DNA from: Glandiceps talaboti
Taxonomy: Eukaryota; Hemichordata; Enteropneusta; Spengelidae
NCBI RefSeq assembly: GCF_964340395.1
Contig: NC_135551.1
Span: forward strand, 25,673,003-25,737,002
DNA: 64,000 nt
Direction: 5' to 3'
Shown one piece after another: positions 29,441 to 42,900 of the stretch (its first letter is position 1; every line of letters begins with the position of its first letter). The notes under the pieces were generated by a model that worked only from the letters and a program-made list of their open reading frames with translations, made no database searches and had not been told where the DNA came from. The translations under genes were made by a program, and so were the position numbers.

Positions 29441-30023
29441 ACTTATACTGTGAGTGGAGGTGTACATCGTAACGATACTGTATAGGGACTAGACTACTCC
29501 ACCTTCAACAGCCTTGCTCCTAGGTGTCGGTAAACTGGGTTGACTGATGTGTGAGGGCGCCCCAACATCATACCTTACAGACTTAGAGTAATAGTTACAC
29601 ATGCATTGCATTGTTGTGTAGACTGTTTATATTACTCTGGTAATTGAGGCTTTGGTTTACTATTAAGATAGACACAAACTAAATCTATTGTTCTTCAATG
29701 TGGTAGATTACACAAGTGAGTGATAGTAGTTCCTCTGTCTTGCAAATATCATTACACTATGATCAAGATAGTGTAAACATTGGATGTCCCGAAACAGCAC
29801 TGAAAGTTTAGGAAACTGACTTACAGAAACGCCGCCCTACTGAGACTATAATTAAACCAATATCCATTCAAAAGCTTATCACTGTTGTATCAACATGTTG
29901 TGACAGTAGTTTTAGTTTGTTTCTGTCTTACTATTAAAATTGAAGATTTAGTTACCAATCTAGAGTGATATGTGTAACATTGCAATTTTTTACATTTTTT
30001 TTAAAGTAGTGTTTCTTTTGTAC

Positions 30024-30029
30024 AATAAA
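30024..30029 (+). terminator. Candidate poly(A) signal of the PH-like/coiled-coil gene
   Basis: AATAAA is followed by a T/G-rich stretch (TGTATGTCTTTATT) within 30 bases. A weaker AATAAA at 28868-28873 is nearer the stop codon. Either could be used. Confidence 0.35.
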
Positions 30030-33000
30030 TGATTGAAATATGCTGTATGTCTTTATTATTGAAATATATTGCGGTAAAAGAGAAGGTAAAGTTAAGAGAC
30101 AGCTTACAACTTGTCTAGCCAGCACCCCTCCCCCTCCCCCCAGACATTCCCTCCCCACCCTCCTGATAATAACAAGTAAAGAAGATTTACGTGAAACAAA
30201 TTTACATATTTTATCATAAAAGATAATTGCAAAAAGGTCTGTACAGCGGAGATTATGTTTGATTACTGGTATTGCACTAACAAATGTAGCTAGCTTGAAT
30301 GATTACAGCTCATTTCAAGTTACTGTTCACTGGCTTTGTTTGACACAACTATGCAGAGACTGATAATAAACTGCACATTGTACACTTTTAAGATTGCAGG
30401 ATCGAATGAAAACAGTTTTTAGCGACATCTGAAATGAAATGATGTTATATATATTTTATATATATGAGGTATAAGTGGTGTGTGGACTTATGTGATCCTA
30501 GGAACCATGTTATTTTACCCCTTCAGTATTTTATCACATTCTAAAAAATGATCTCGGGGGGGGGGGGGGGGGGGGGGAACAAGTGTCTATGGGTGTTTGT
30601 AAGGCTATATTTGACTAGTATTGCTGACCAAAATGATGGTACAAGCCATGCATTTTTACCAGCTTCCCCTTTACCTATTACCAGGGTTTCCAAAACTCAG
30701 CTAAAACAGCAAATACATCCCCTCTCTGTAAATTTTGATCATTATGTAGATAAACATACAAAAAGTAGCAGCCAAATTTGACAATTGGGGTAGAGACTTG
30801 TTACATGTATTAAAGAGACAAACAGGTGTCCACAAACAGTATTATTTCAGTAAAAAAAAACCCACCACAGCTGTTACTTTATAAATATCATTTTAATGTT
30901 TATTTCTCATCTTCCTCATTCATTGAAATTCTAACACTAAACATAATCAGTTACTAATGAATCTAAAACAGATTCACCTGCTGCCATACACATCCTGCAT
31001 TAGTAACAGTTTACTGGAGACTGGAAAATACCAAAAATAACAGCTATTTCAAGAAACACAGAATACACGAAACAAATTCATGGCAAGCGAGTATTTTACA
31101 AAAATGTCATTCCACAATGAGCTGTAAAATTTTGTTTGCTATGGGGTATCACTAAGAATAGCAAAAGTATTGATAATCTGAACTTAAAATTTTCTTAGAT
31201 CAATAAACCTAGGTGAAGTTGTGATGATTCATTTCAGAAACGGGTACACAATACGATGAAATTATGAAAATATCATGATCCAACATTTGAGAGAAAAAAA
31301 ATTGCAAAACGAAAACAGCTCTCTGTACAAAATGACTTCCTATATATGAAGTCATGTTTGCTCTACAGATTTGTATGTACATCACTTCATACCATACCAT
31401 ACCAAATTCCATTTCTCATTATTATAATATATTCTGTGGATGGTACATGGTATGTTAATGTTATGGATATTTCATAGTTACCTGGCTATTAAAAGGGAAC
31501 GACCCCCCCAGTTCCTTGTTACAATGGTTTTGATGTGTACCAACACTTATCATAAATAACTGTCCATTGAAATCTCTCAATTCTTTACATTGTCAATTGA
31601 TCCACTCTTAATTGTCATCCGGCTGTCAACACCAAATTGTCATTCACTTGACTTTTCATTTGTATTTCTGTTGTTGACATCTGAATTTTTTCAATGTCAG
31701 TTGATCGACTCTTCTGTGTCGTTTAACTGCAAACTTGAAAGACTTTTAATGTCAATTTGGCCGGCTTTCATTTGGCTCTTCATTGTTGTCAACATCTGAT
31801 TTTTTTTAATGTCAATTGGATTGATTCACATTTTATCTTTTTTGTTGTTGTGTTTTATTTTGAAGAAATGATCCAAAAAAAAAACACCTACACAGACGTT
31901 TATCAGACTTGACACTCTTGTATCTTTGCCAACAAAAGAGAACTACTGATAAACAGAAAGTTCATGAACCTACCATTTGCTTAATGTGATAATTTAATGT
32001 TTTGATGTGTTCAATCACAGACAAGGTCTATAGTTTAATACAAAAAAATATATTTTCCATAACTTTTCCATAACACTACACTGATTTCACAATATTCACA
32101 ACAAAAAAGTTGAAAACTTCTATTTATCTTTGAATATGAACATTACACAGTAATGTATTCAGAACTCGGGATAGGAACCAAAATCAACTCAAAATGAAAA
32201 TTCAGAGTTTTACTTCAGTATATACAGAAGATCAAAGAAGATTAAAGAAGAAAGTATTGTCATTGACCTCCTGTAATTTTACAATGGTGACAACCAAGTC
32301 GAAGAAAACAATATGGCCAAACTAAGCTATACATTTAGGAGGGGTGAACAGGGTAAAGTTATAGGGCTGTACTTTTCAGTTGATCACTCAAACTTTACAA
32401 AGGTAACATCCAGGTCAAATCATACAATATGACTGAACTAAACTATAGATTTAGGAGGGGTGACTAGAGTAACCAGAGTTACTTTGTAGTAGGGCTGTAA
32501 TTTCATTTTGCTAACCCCCCCCCCCCATATTAGACTTGGTAAGCAATACTTGGTAATCGGTGCAGACAACACACAACAACATATATTGAAGAGGGGTTAA
32601 TAGTACAAAAATACTGACAACTATATCTACAAAGACAAGAAAACAAATAAGTAGCACTGATGAAGCAGTCTTCGGTTTTACAAATTACAAATCAGTGTAA
32701 TGCTGTGGAAAATAACATCTTCAGTCAAGTCAACAATTTGCAGTATCACTGTCCTCCCTCCTGCCGACCTGTATCCAAACAGCAGTTTCTGGATTACCAA
32801 ACGTTTTTGTCAATCTCGACTTCAAAATAAAGCTACCTTCCTTGGCAGCTACCCAATTTAAACTGAATGATTGTGTTATTGTTTACACTCCTTGAAGTTG
32901 TCAATATTTATCTAGTTTAAAGGGACCTATCACTTCAGAAAATAAAAGGTATTTTCATAAACTTTGCGTTCTGGAGAGTCATTTCATGATTTCACATCAC

Positions 33001-33754
33001 ATAAATGTTGTGTGATTGCCAACAAACACCAAATTGAAAGTGTATTTCACCTTTCTTGTTCTCACATTGGTCCACCATTGCATCATGGGACTCAGCAGAT
33101 ATACATATGTATCAGATGAACACTGAATATTCATGACTCCTAAGTGCTCACTACTTTCAGATAAATAGTCAATTTGGTATTTCTTGGCAATCATGCACAA
33201 TTTATGTCGTACAAAATCATGAAATGACTCTCCAGCACCAAAAGTTTATGACAATACCATTATTTCCTGAGTGGCATTTGCCCTTTCATCACTAGTTATG
33301 TGTTTAGCTTATGGTTAGCGGGAGCACTAAAAACGATGAATCTTTCCATCAAATGTTCACTTTTGTTACAGTTCCTCTGATTTCCTGATTCATGACTTCA
33401 AACATTGTGTTGTCATCAAATGTCTGTTGTCTTCTATAACTGATCCCAATTTGTATATCTTATTATATCACATTCCACGACTTTACACCAGGGAAATTTT
33501 TTTGCCTTGGGCAGTTTTCTTAGCAGTACTGTAGAGATGTCTTCAATACAAGTTAAGCCTGGCTGAATCAACAACTACACAACTTGTGTTGTTTCTTCAA
33601 TAACCAACCAACCAAATCATTGGTTGTCATCTATGGACATATACAGCCTTCTCTCTCAATCCAATAAATCCATCATCCATTCTCACAAGAAACAGTTCCT
33701 TTACTCATAGAGCAAATGATATCAGTATCAATTTTGTCCACCTTGTTTCACAAG

Positions 33755-33912
33755 TCCATTATCTGCAGAACATGAGTTATCTTGCATTGTCTCACAAGAC
33801 ACTGTTATCTGAACATCAGTTATCTTGCATTGTCTTACAAGACTGTCACCAGTTATCTTGCTTTGTCTTATTTGTCTTACAAGACTGTCCACTATCTGTA
33901 CATCAGTTATCT
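33755..33912 (-). repeat. Tandem repeat after the SENP6/7 stop codon
   Basis: GCAAGATAACT, which contains the last codons and the TAA stop (33907-33909), recurs three more times downstream in the 3' UTR on the minus strand, each with a copy of GATAACAGTG/GTCTTGT-like sequence. The period is roughly 45-60 bases. Confidence 0.7.
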
Positions 33913-36900
33913 TGCTTTCTTGGCTTCTTCCTGTTCCTTCTGTAGTTGATTTATAAGTTCTATAATGTGTTCTCTCTTTTGGGGTATCTCTTCCTCTGGG
34001 AACCACTCTTTCAGTGTCTGTATTGGCAGTGAGAAGCTCTGCACTGGTTTCTGAAAGACGACAAAACACAAAATGTACAATTAAGTACCCTACAGACTTC
34101 TAATACCTAGATTAATGTATAAACTGACAGCGAGAAATTATGACAAGTGTTTTTACAATGGGTTGTCAATAAAAGAAATCTACTGGGTTTGATTAAATTT
34201 GCCATGCTGTAGGCATGAAGTGTCATTCAGTTTAACTCTACCGAACAACATAGGTTTACCTCAGGTGGTTCAGTTTACTCCTGTACTAACACTTAACCCA
34301 TGAGGGATGGCTGCCCTCAGTTGACTTCTTGGGAGATGAGTATTGATATGCTTAAATAATTATCCAGTGTAAATAAAGTTGTTATTGTAACCTTTATATA
34401 CCCAGAAGTTGGAGACTATCTCTTTGACAAAGACAGGAACCTAGAACCCCAGTTGATTTTTTTGATATCTCCCATCATGCTTGGCATGTAATATGAAATA
34501 CTGTAACCCCAAATATGGGTGTTTGCACCTTCAGATTTTTTGTAATCCCCAGCTTCACATTAGGCAGATTTGGCATCCATACTCTGGTGCATACACCCAT
34601 GTTAGGGAGCCATCATTACTCTGGTGCATACACATCCACCAGGGAATCAATGTATAATCTCTGGAATATGTGTACAGTTAACACTTACTGTAAAGAACTT
34701 TTCCACATAGTGTAGTAGAAAAACACCACAGTCGCTATAGTTACTTTGTTGAGGCACTTTAACCGACGATCCTCGGATCAGTTCTTTCTTAAGTACATTA
34801 TTATTATCTTTGGCTTTTTTACTCTCCCATTCAATTTCCAAATATCTGAAAGAAAAACCATTAAAATAGTTAAAGTTACATTCACATTAAAGTCACAAAA
34901 ATACTTTTTCTAGGACGAAAAATCAAATATTTCAGTTTAAGTTGTAGAGAGGTAAATTAAAAAAATATATATACATAATCTTTATATCGTCCAAGACATG
35001 ATAATGATAATACTGAAGACATCTATGTAATACACAGTAAAGCTTTAAACTAACTTAGGCTCTATGCATGTAAACACATCTTTGTTCACTATATACAACA
35101 TAATATCTTCAATACTGGCTATTTTGATAAACAAAGGTATGTCCGACATTGACCATTGAGGGCGCTCAACAACTAAACACAATAGTACCATGATTATGGT
35201 GTTTCAATACTTACTCTTTCAATACCCTCACAACGGTGTTGTGGATAGGACCCAATAGTGAATCAAACAGTAAAATACACGGTCTGCAAAGAAGTCAAGA
35301 AATAATCACACATTAGATAATGCCATTTACAATTTTTAACTTCCCTTCACAAAAGGTAACTGGAAAAACAGGATGAAACTACTTTGGGGCAAAATTAATT
35401 CTTTTAGTTTTGGTGTTGGGGTGGTGGTGGGGGAGGGGGGGGGGGTTGAACCATTTGAGTTATCATCTGTCAAAATTTGAAGAATTTTGCAAATTTGAAA
35501 AAACAGATTTTTTTTTTTTTTATAATACATTAAATGCATGGCACTAAATAGAGATTGAAGTGTCAATGAAATGACATACTGGCTTTATATCAATATTACT
35601 ACACACCGATATAAATACTGATTATACTAAATACAAATTTTAAGTGATTGTGCTGGCTGATATTGGGTGTTCTCTGGCCGAACAGAATTTAGTCTTTTAG
35701 CCCACACTGAACTATTGATCCTGCCTTTCCTTGTTATAAAAACAATAGAGCCAATGAGAAATACCACCACTGCACTGCTGAACAACAGTTTATCTGTACT
35801 AAAACCATCAATGGGTCTTACTTCTTGAACTGAATTTCATTGTTTGTATTTGTTGACATCCCTGCATTAGCATCTTCAGGTTCACTCTTCTTATCATTTC
35901 CTTCTTCATTTTCTTTTTCTTCATCCTCCATCTTTTCCTCTTTTTTATCTGCCACATCATCATCATCACCACCATCATCATCATCAACATCATCACCTGT
36001 CTCATTAGCTGCACTAAGTTTACTGTCTTCGTCATCAGTTATATACTCAGCAACACTGTCCTGTTGGGAGTTCTAGGTGTGATGTCAAAAATATGCTAAA
36101 TTAGGTTAGGGCAAAGTGAAGGACATGCTTCTTCATAATGATACTAACTAGTTGAGTTTCTGCCTAACTCTGACTCCCTAACTAGTTGAGTTTCTGCATA
36201 AATGACTCCCTAACTAGATGAGTTTCTGCCTAACTCTGACTCCCTAACTCTATTCTAAATACATGTCTCTCATATGGCTTGTTCAACTGTTCTTCATTCT
36301 CTCCAACATCCATACATTTCTCACTAAAAAATTCACCTACCTTGACAAAGGCTTTGAAGTGATCTACAAATTCTGTTTTCTGTATTTTACAAGGTGGTGG
36401 TTGATCCAAACTATCGTCACTAGCACTGTTTACACCATCTCTACTACTAGCATCACTGTCTAGTTCACTAACTTGACTTCTATCTTCACTTTCTTCAGTA
36501 CTTTTACTATTGCCATGGCGACCCACATCTTCCTCCTTCCTGGTTTTGTTCTCCCCTTCTTTATCAATTTCTTTTTTCCCATCTTTGTCATCTTCTTTTC
36601 CTTGTTCTCTATTGAGCTCCTTCTCCACTCCCATATCATTTTCCATCTTCCCTTCTTTATGAGGTTCTTTCACCTTTGCCTTTTCAAGTTCTTTTTCTGT
36701 ATCCTTGTCAAGTACTGCTTCCCTTTCTTTCTCATACGTTTTCTCCTCTTCCATTTTCCCTTCCTTGTCTACTTTAAGTTCCTCATCTGTTCTTGTCTCA
36801 GATGCCTCTTCTCTTTCTTGTTCACTTTCTTGACCTGAAGACACCAAAAAGCAAATTAGTCATTAATGTTTTGTACTGAGTATACACTACTGTAGACACA

Positions 36901-39900
36901 CTAGTGTGCCCAGTCAACTCACACTGGCGTGCCCCAGTCAACCCACACTGGCGTGCCCCAGTCAACCCACACTAGTGTGCCCCAGTCAACCCACACTGGT
37001 GTGCCCCAGTCAACCCACACTAGTGTGCCCCAGTCAACCCACACTGGCGTGCCCCAGTCAACCTACACTGGTGTGCCCAAGTCAACTCACACCACTATGC
37101 CCAAGTCAATCAAATTGTACAAAATGAGGACCTGGTAGGAGATACATGTTAAGGGTTTTAATTCTGTGAACTTAGTGGCAGCAAAGATTGTGAGTTGAGG
37201 AAATACAAATGGTTGTACTATTATAGGTCTGTGCCAAGGGTAATAACAATATTGTGTTTTGAGTACTGTTTCAATTGTGGTGGAAAGTTGCTACATGGAT
37301 AATGTATTTGTGTTATTTTATCACTCGGAGACAAAAATGAGAATAATAATATGACACCTATGATTGAGGTTTTGGCTTACTAAGATCGACACAAACTAAA
37401 ACTATTGTTGCTACATGTTATATTATGTTATGGTGTTTTTCCTGCAAAAGGCCTCATGTAAAAAAGTTGACTATAATGTAACATGTTGATATAAGCTATT
37501 TAGTGGACACTGCTTTAAGTATATTCTCAACAGCTGATGATAAGGCCTAAAATATAATTGTTTGGTTCCGGTTACCTGACCCCACCTAGCTTTTCACTTT
37601 ACATATTCACTTTACACTTTTTTTGCGTATTCGAGAAAAAAAATTGCAACAAATTGTGAAGTCTCACAAGAAATAGTGGATGCGGAAACTGACATCAACT
37701 TAAAAAGACAATATAAAACTATTCTTCCAATCTGTAATGGCTGTACATCTGATGGGAAGAAATAAACGACACAGAGACCATTTGGAAAACAATGGAAAAC
37801 CTGAACTAGACACTCGCACAGAAAAAAAATTAAGTAAAAAATCTACCTACCCCCACCTATTCTAAAATTGAGTGTAATCGAAACTACATATTTTTTTTAT
37901 TACGCCTAATCAGTGTTTCTCAAGTGGCCACATACTATCTTGAATACAGGGTGACATCCACACCACAGCAGGGGCACTACTATTACCTAATTGTGTAATC
38001 TACCCACATAAAACAACAACAGCTTTAGTTTGTGTCTATTTCAGTAAGACGAAACTATGATTGCCACTACAGTACCTTTACTTGCTGCAGCAACTTCAGC
38101 AGACACAACAGCCAATCCAGGAAAACAGATGATAGCCAAGTACCAGTGAGCACTGTCAAATAACAAAACATACTCTCAGTCTTACAAACATCTAAACTGC
38201 TTATTTTCTATTTTCATTTGACATCCTAGCATATCTATCAGACAAAATTTAGATCTGGTATACTGTTAAAATAACAAAGAATAGTACAATCTTATAAATG
38301 TATATCAGTAGTAATTCAGTACGAACATTGGGCTTGAATACATTTTAACTGATTTTTTCATAAATATAATTTTGAGGACAGCTAATTATGTTATTCCCGT
38401 ATATTTTTCTTCACTTAGCTGGAAAATACTTGTGACCTGAGTGTCATTACGAGTCATTAAAGATCATGTACATGTCATTCATATTTTTCTTGGCTTAATG
38501 AAGAAACAAATTGGGGAATAATACCTAATACACCCATTGGTTTCTAGAAAGTCTGAATAATGGCATCCTAAAAATGGGATATTACGCTTTACAGTCTTAA
38601 GATTAAAACTTTTATATTGAATCTTAAGTATCTGTACTTTTGAAGTATACTTCATGTTTTTATTTTCAACAATCCATTACCTTTCATTTATTGGTACAAC
38701 AATGAAGTCTTTTTCAAATAAATTGACGTGTCTGGTCCAATTCTTGACTCTGCTGTGTCGTCTCTGTTCTATTGGTTTTTGGGTGTCTTCTAGGTGCACT
38801 CGTTTAGGTCTCTGAGTTAGTCTCTTGTAGAAGAAGGAGCTGAAGATATGTGTACGTTGTCTATCTTCTCCACTGAGAATTGTGTTTGTTAAATACCTGT
38901 GGATAATCAAGATGTTAGGATGAATCAATAGACTTAAGTAGCGCCCTCAAGTGACAGGCAGAAGAAAGGATGACATTATCAACATACTGTAAAACCTGGA
39001 TTTTTTTCGCATTTTACTATTAGTAGTGACTAAAATACCTCTTTTGTACATAAAGAGTGTACCAGGCTTAGTAATTTGTAAAAATTAATCTTTGGGAACT
39101 AGATGAAGAAAGTAAAATTGCAAAATTTTCTACTGCCAAAAATATCTAGGTTAACAGTATATATATAACTAGTGCCCAGCCAACGGGACTCATCTCTACT
39201 CCCAGTAATATTGATTTTGATTCATATTTCACAGAAAAGAAAACAAAATGAGTTGGATATTTAGATTGACCAGAATATAAATCCCATATTTCTGTCTGAA
39301 TGTGTCAAATTTAGTTTGATGATGACCTCTCAACCATACTTCTGCACATTGTGATATTTAGTTTAAATTGAACAAAACTTTAGCTATGCAAATTGTGTAC
39401 ACAGGCCTACTGTGGACATTTTGATGGCATACTTACATTACCAAGTGGAGTCGATTAAAGCTTACCAGTAGTAGCATTATTTGAAACATTTCAAACATGA
39501 GTGTAGGACTGAACTGTCTTCTGCTTTGATGTAACTGTGTAAACTAAATATTACTGACTGTAGTATATCAATACAAATCTTGTATCTGACTTAGCTCTGA
39601 CATAGTACCTGACTTAGCTCTGACATAGTACCTGACTTAGCTCTGACATAGTATCTGACTTAGCTCTGACATAGTATCTGACTTAGCTCTGACATAGTAT
39701 CTGACTTAGCTCTGACATAGTATCTGACTCACTTGAGGTAAAAATCAATGATGACATCATTAAGGAATTCATCTTTGTTGAGGCAAAATAGGTCTTCAGT
39801 TGTGATTGTAATGGCTCCTGGTGATGGGGGTGGAGGATAGCAACATAACCTGCCAAACAATACAAACAATAATATAGACCTTTGAATGAAACGAACTGAT

Positions 39901-42900
39901 GGATATACCATCTCCCTGGCCCAGGCTTTACCTTCAAAAGGACTAGATCGGCATCACTCTACTCAAACTTGATGGGGAAGAGGGGATTCATGAATCAAAA
40001 AACACATACCAATCATAATTGCTTTTTAAAGTCACTGGTTATTTACACATGAACAAATTGATAGGAGACAGCAATGGCTTTTATAGAGAAAATCACAAGC
40101 ATAGAAATACTACATTGGACTTGTAGTCCAGTGAAATATTACCATTATGTGTAATGAAATGTACAACATAGAAATCTATCAATATCTGATGCCACAATCC
40201 AAAGATCAACAGAGATGAGGGCATCAATTCAAACTACATCATATCAATGATCAGCTGATCATACTGCTCCCTGTAACTATGGAATTTGTCTTTGTGATGA
40301 GGATTGGCAAACAGAACAAATCTGAAGCTCAATGCTAGAACTGCTTTTGTGTTATAACCTTTGGTATTCATACAACCAAAAACAGAATGAGGGGATGGAA
40401 ATACTGGTAGAAAACAGCGCCCTCTTGTGTTCACATGACAAGTCTGAACCATTGCATTGTATACAATAACAGCCGAAGAAGGCCAGGTGATTTAGCTGAA
40501 ATATACTAGGTAACTTATTTAAACTCTACGTTCATAATACACAATTTGCAATTTATCGCAATCTTACTTGACTATTGGTCCAGTGAAACCCCTGGGTTCA
40601 TCGAGATCAACAGTTTCCAACATTCTTTCAGACACTGATCCTCGGATTGGCATTCTTGACGTGACTCTGGTTTTATCAGTTTTCCTTGGATTGGCATTGG
40701 AGTTGTCAACAAGAATTTCATTGGCTTTTGCTGGCGATAACCTCACCAAGAAATTACCTAAATCTGCAAATAATCATCATGACCATCAAAATCTACCTTA
40801 CTGTAATGTAATATAAAGCATTTTCATGGATTTTGAGCTCACTTTTAGGCCACTGTACTAGAGCTAATGTCATTATGAATGGTGACCTTTGGGCCACTGT
40901 ATAGGGTGAAATATACATGCAACTTACTGATGTTGTTTCTAGCAGCTCCTGAAGTTAAAATTCCATCTATTACATGGTCACTTTTGAACCACTGAATTAG
41001 GAAATTTAATGAAGTAGTTTATTGTGTTTCCAGGCCTTCAGCCCATTTGCAAAGAAGTTACACTTCTAAATTTTAAGTCAAGACTTATGATTATAGAATA
41101 CAAAAGTTGAAAGTACATGTTAATATGTAAATATATGTAAATATATGTAAATGTATGTCTCAGGACAATGTCATTTTGCATTGTGATTTCCAGGCCACTA
41201 TTTACAAGGAAATACATAATACAACTTACTGATGTTGTTTGTAGCTGCTATTGAGGTGAAAATGTCATGGATGGCTTTTACTGTTGTACCATGTAGAGGC
41301 TCCTTCTTGGCAATTAAAATGATCCTTCTCTCTGCATGAACTGTAAAGAAAGATACAAACAATCCAGTGAAGAATAGGCTTGCATATAAACTTAGACTCT
41401 AAAAATACCACCACCACCACCACCTCAACCACCACATCACCTTCATTATCATGATCATGATCATAATCATCAACACTGCCACCACCACCATCATTGCCAC
41501 CGCTGCTCCCACCATCACCATCATCACCACCACCATGATCACCACCAAAAAACACACCACTACCACCATTATCATCATCTCTACCACCACCACCACCACC
41601 ACCACCACCACCAGTGACCACTACCACCTTGATCACCAACACCATCATTACCACTACACCACCACTACCAATCATCACCACCACCACCACCACCACCATA
41701 ATCACCACCAACATCATCATCATCACCATTTCCACCCCGGGTAGTGCTTCACTGCAATCATTATTTTGAAAGTTCTTGATCCGTCAACAAAATAATACAA
41801 ATAATGCTACTGTACTGACAAAGTGGAAGGCACAACGTGATATAATATACTGCCTTCCCACAGTATTCTTTGATGTTATTATTGCAACCTATTTAGTGAC
41901 TCTTCTCAGCAGAACACAGCTGTAGAAAAATTTAGTAAAGATAGTAAGTTAACATACGCATGCTTCCAGGGTCAAACCATCCAGAAGATTTTCTCATCCT
42001 GCATCTCTCTCTGATCTTGACTCCTGCACCAGCTGTTGTGAACAGGTTAATGAGACTAGCTGGTCTGCCATCAAAGATTTCAGTTTGTATCATATCACAG
42101 GAGGCAATATTTAACTCGACTTCTTTATCATCCACTACAACAGACAATGAGTACAATTATTTCAAAAAACAAAACAAAAGATCACACCGATTTGTGGGTT
42201 GAGGGCACCCATTCTAATCTACATGCAAAGAAACTGACTAAATGGTCTGCAGTCAAAGATCTTCTCATTTTTGCAATATAATACTTTGGGTGATTTTGAG
42301 CTTGACTTCTTGATCATCCAGTACAACAGACAACAATTTCATATACTTTAGAAACAAAAGATCATGCTCATTCGTGGGTTGAGGGCACCTATCCAGATTA
42401 GAACTAATCTTCGAAAGTATAATTTCATGCAAATACGTAGACATTGAAAATTCATAAAATGTATCTGACTTGTAGTGACTCGACAGTAATTTGCAGTATA
42501 TGGCTTTAAAAGTTTTACCACAAGTGATAGTTCCTTAGCAATTTGAACAACTATTACATGATAACTCGCCAGCAATTACAGTAACATTTAATGTTACAAA
42601 CTAACCAGCAATTTTTAGAGTAACCTCGACTTGTGAGATGACTACTGGTGCAAGTATATTGTCAATCTTGAGAGTTCCTATCCTGACTCCCCTCAGATCA
42701 AGTATTGCACTGTTCAATAAATCTACACTGCTTGACGGCTGAACACTCGCACAAGGCTTTTTCCTTCTGATTTTCCATGGAATAGATTCCAGTGTATCTG
42801 GTACCACTCCCATCTACAAATAAATCAAGATATGGAATTGTAACTGAGTCATATTAATGGGCAGTGTAGTTGTATTGTAGTTTGTAGTGAGGTCCAATGT

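Larger units (their letters stand above)
28636..33906. other. Tail-to-tail spacer between the coiled-coil gene and SENP6/7
   Basis: It holds the two 3' UTRs and AT-rich sequence. No coding exon was found. Two blocks at 32300-32360 and 32395-32475 resemble each other (AAACTAAGCTATACATTTAGG and AAACTATAGATTTAGGAGGG), a small diverged duplication. Confidence 0.6.

Noticed and set aside
36473-36838. Plus-strand ORF of 121 codons
   Set aside because: It is the antisense of SENP6/7 exon 17, whose Lys/Glu codons read as Phe/Ser/Leu on the other strand.
36890-37112. CRISPR-like regular array
   Set aside because: The units are head to tail without unique spacers, in a eukaryotic intron; it is a plain minisatellite.
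41265-41744. Gly/Val-rich and His/Thr-rich ORFs on both strands
   Set aside because: They come from the (ACC)n/(ATC)n trinucleotide region; only 41230-41340 is a real exon.
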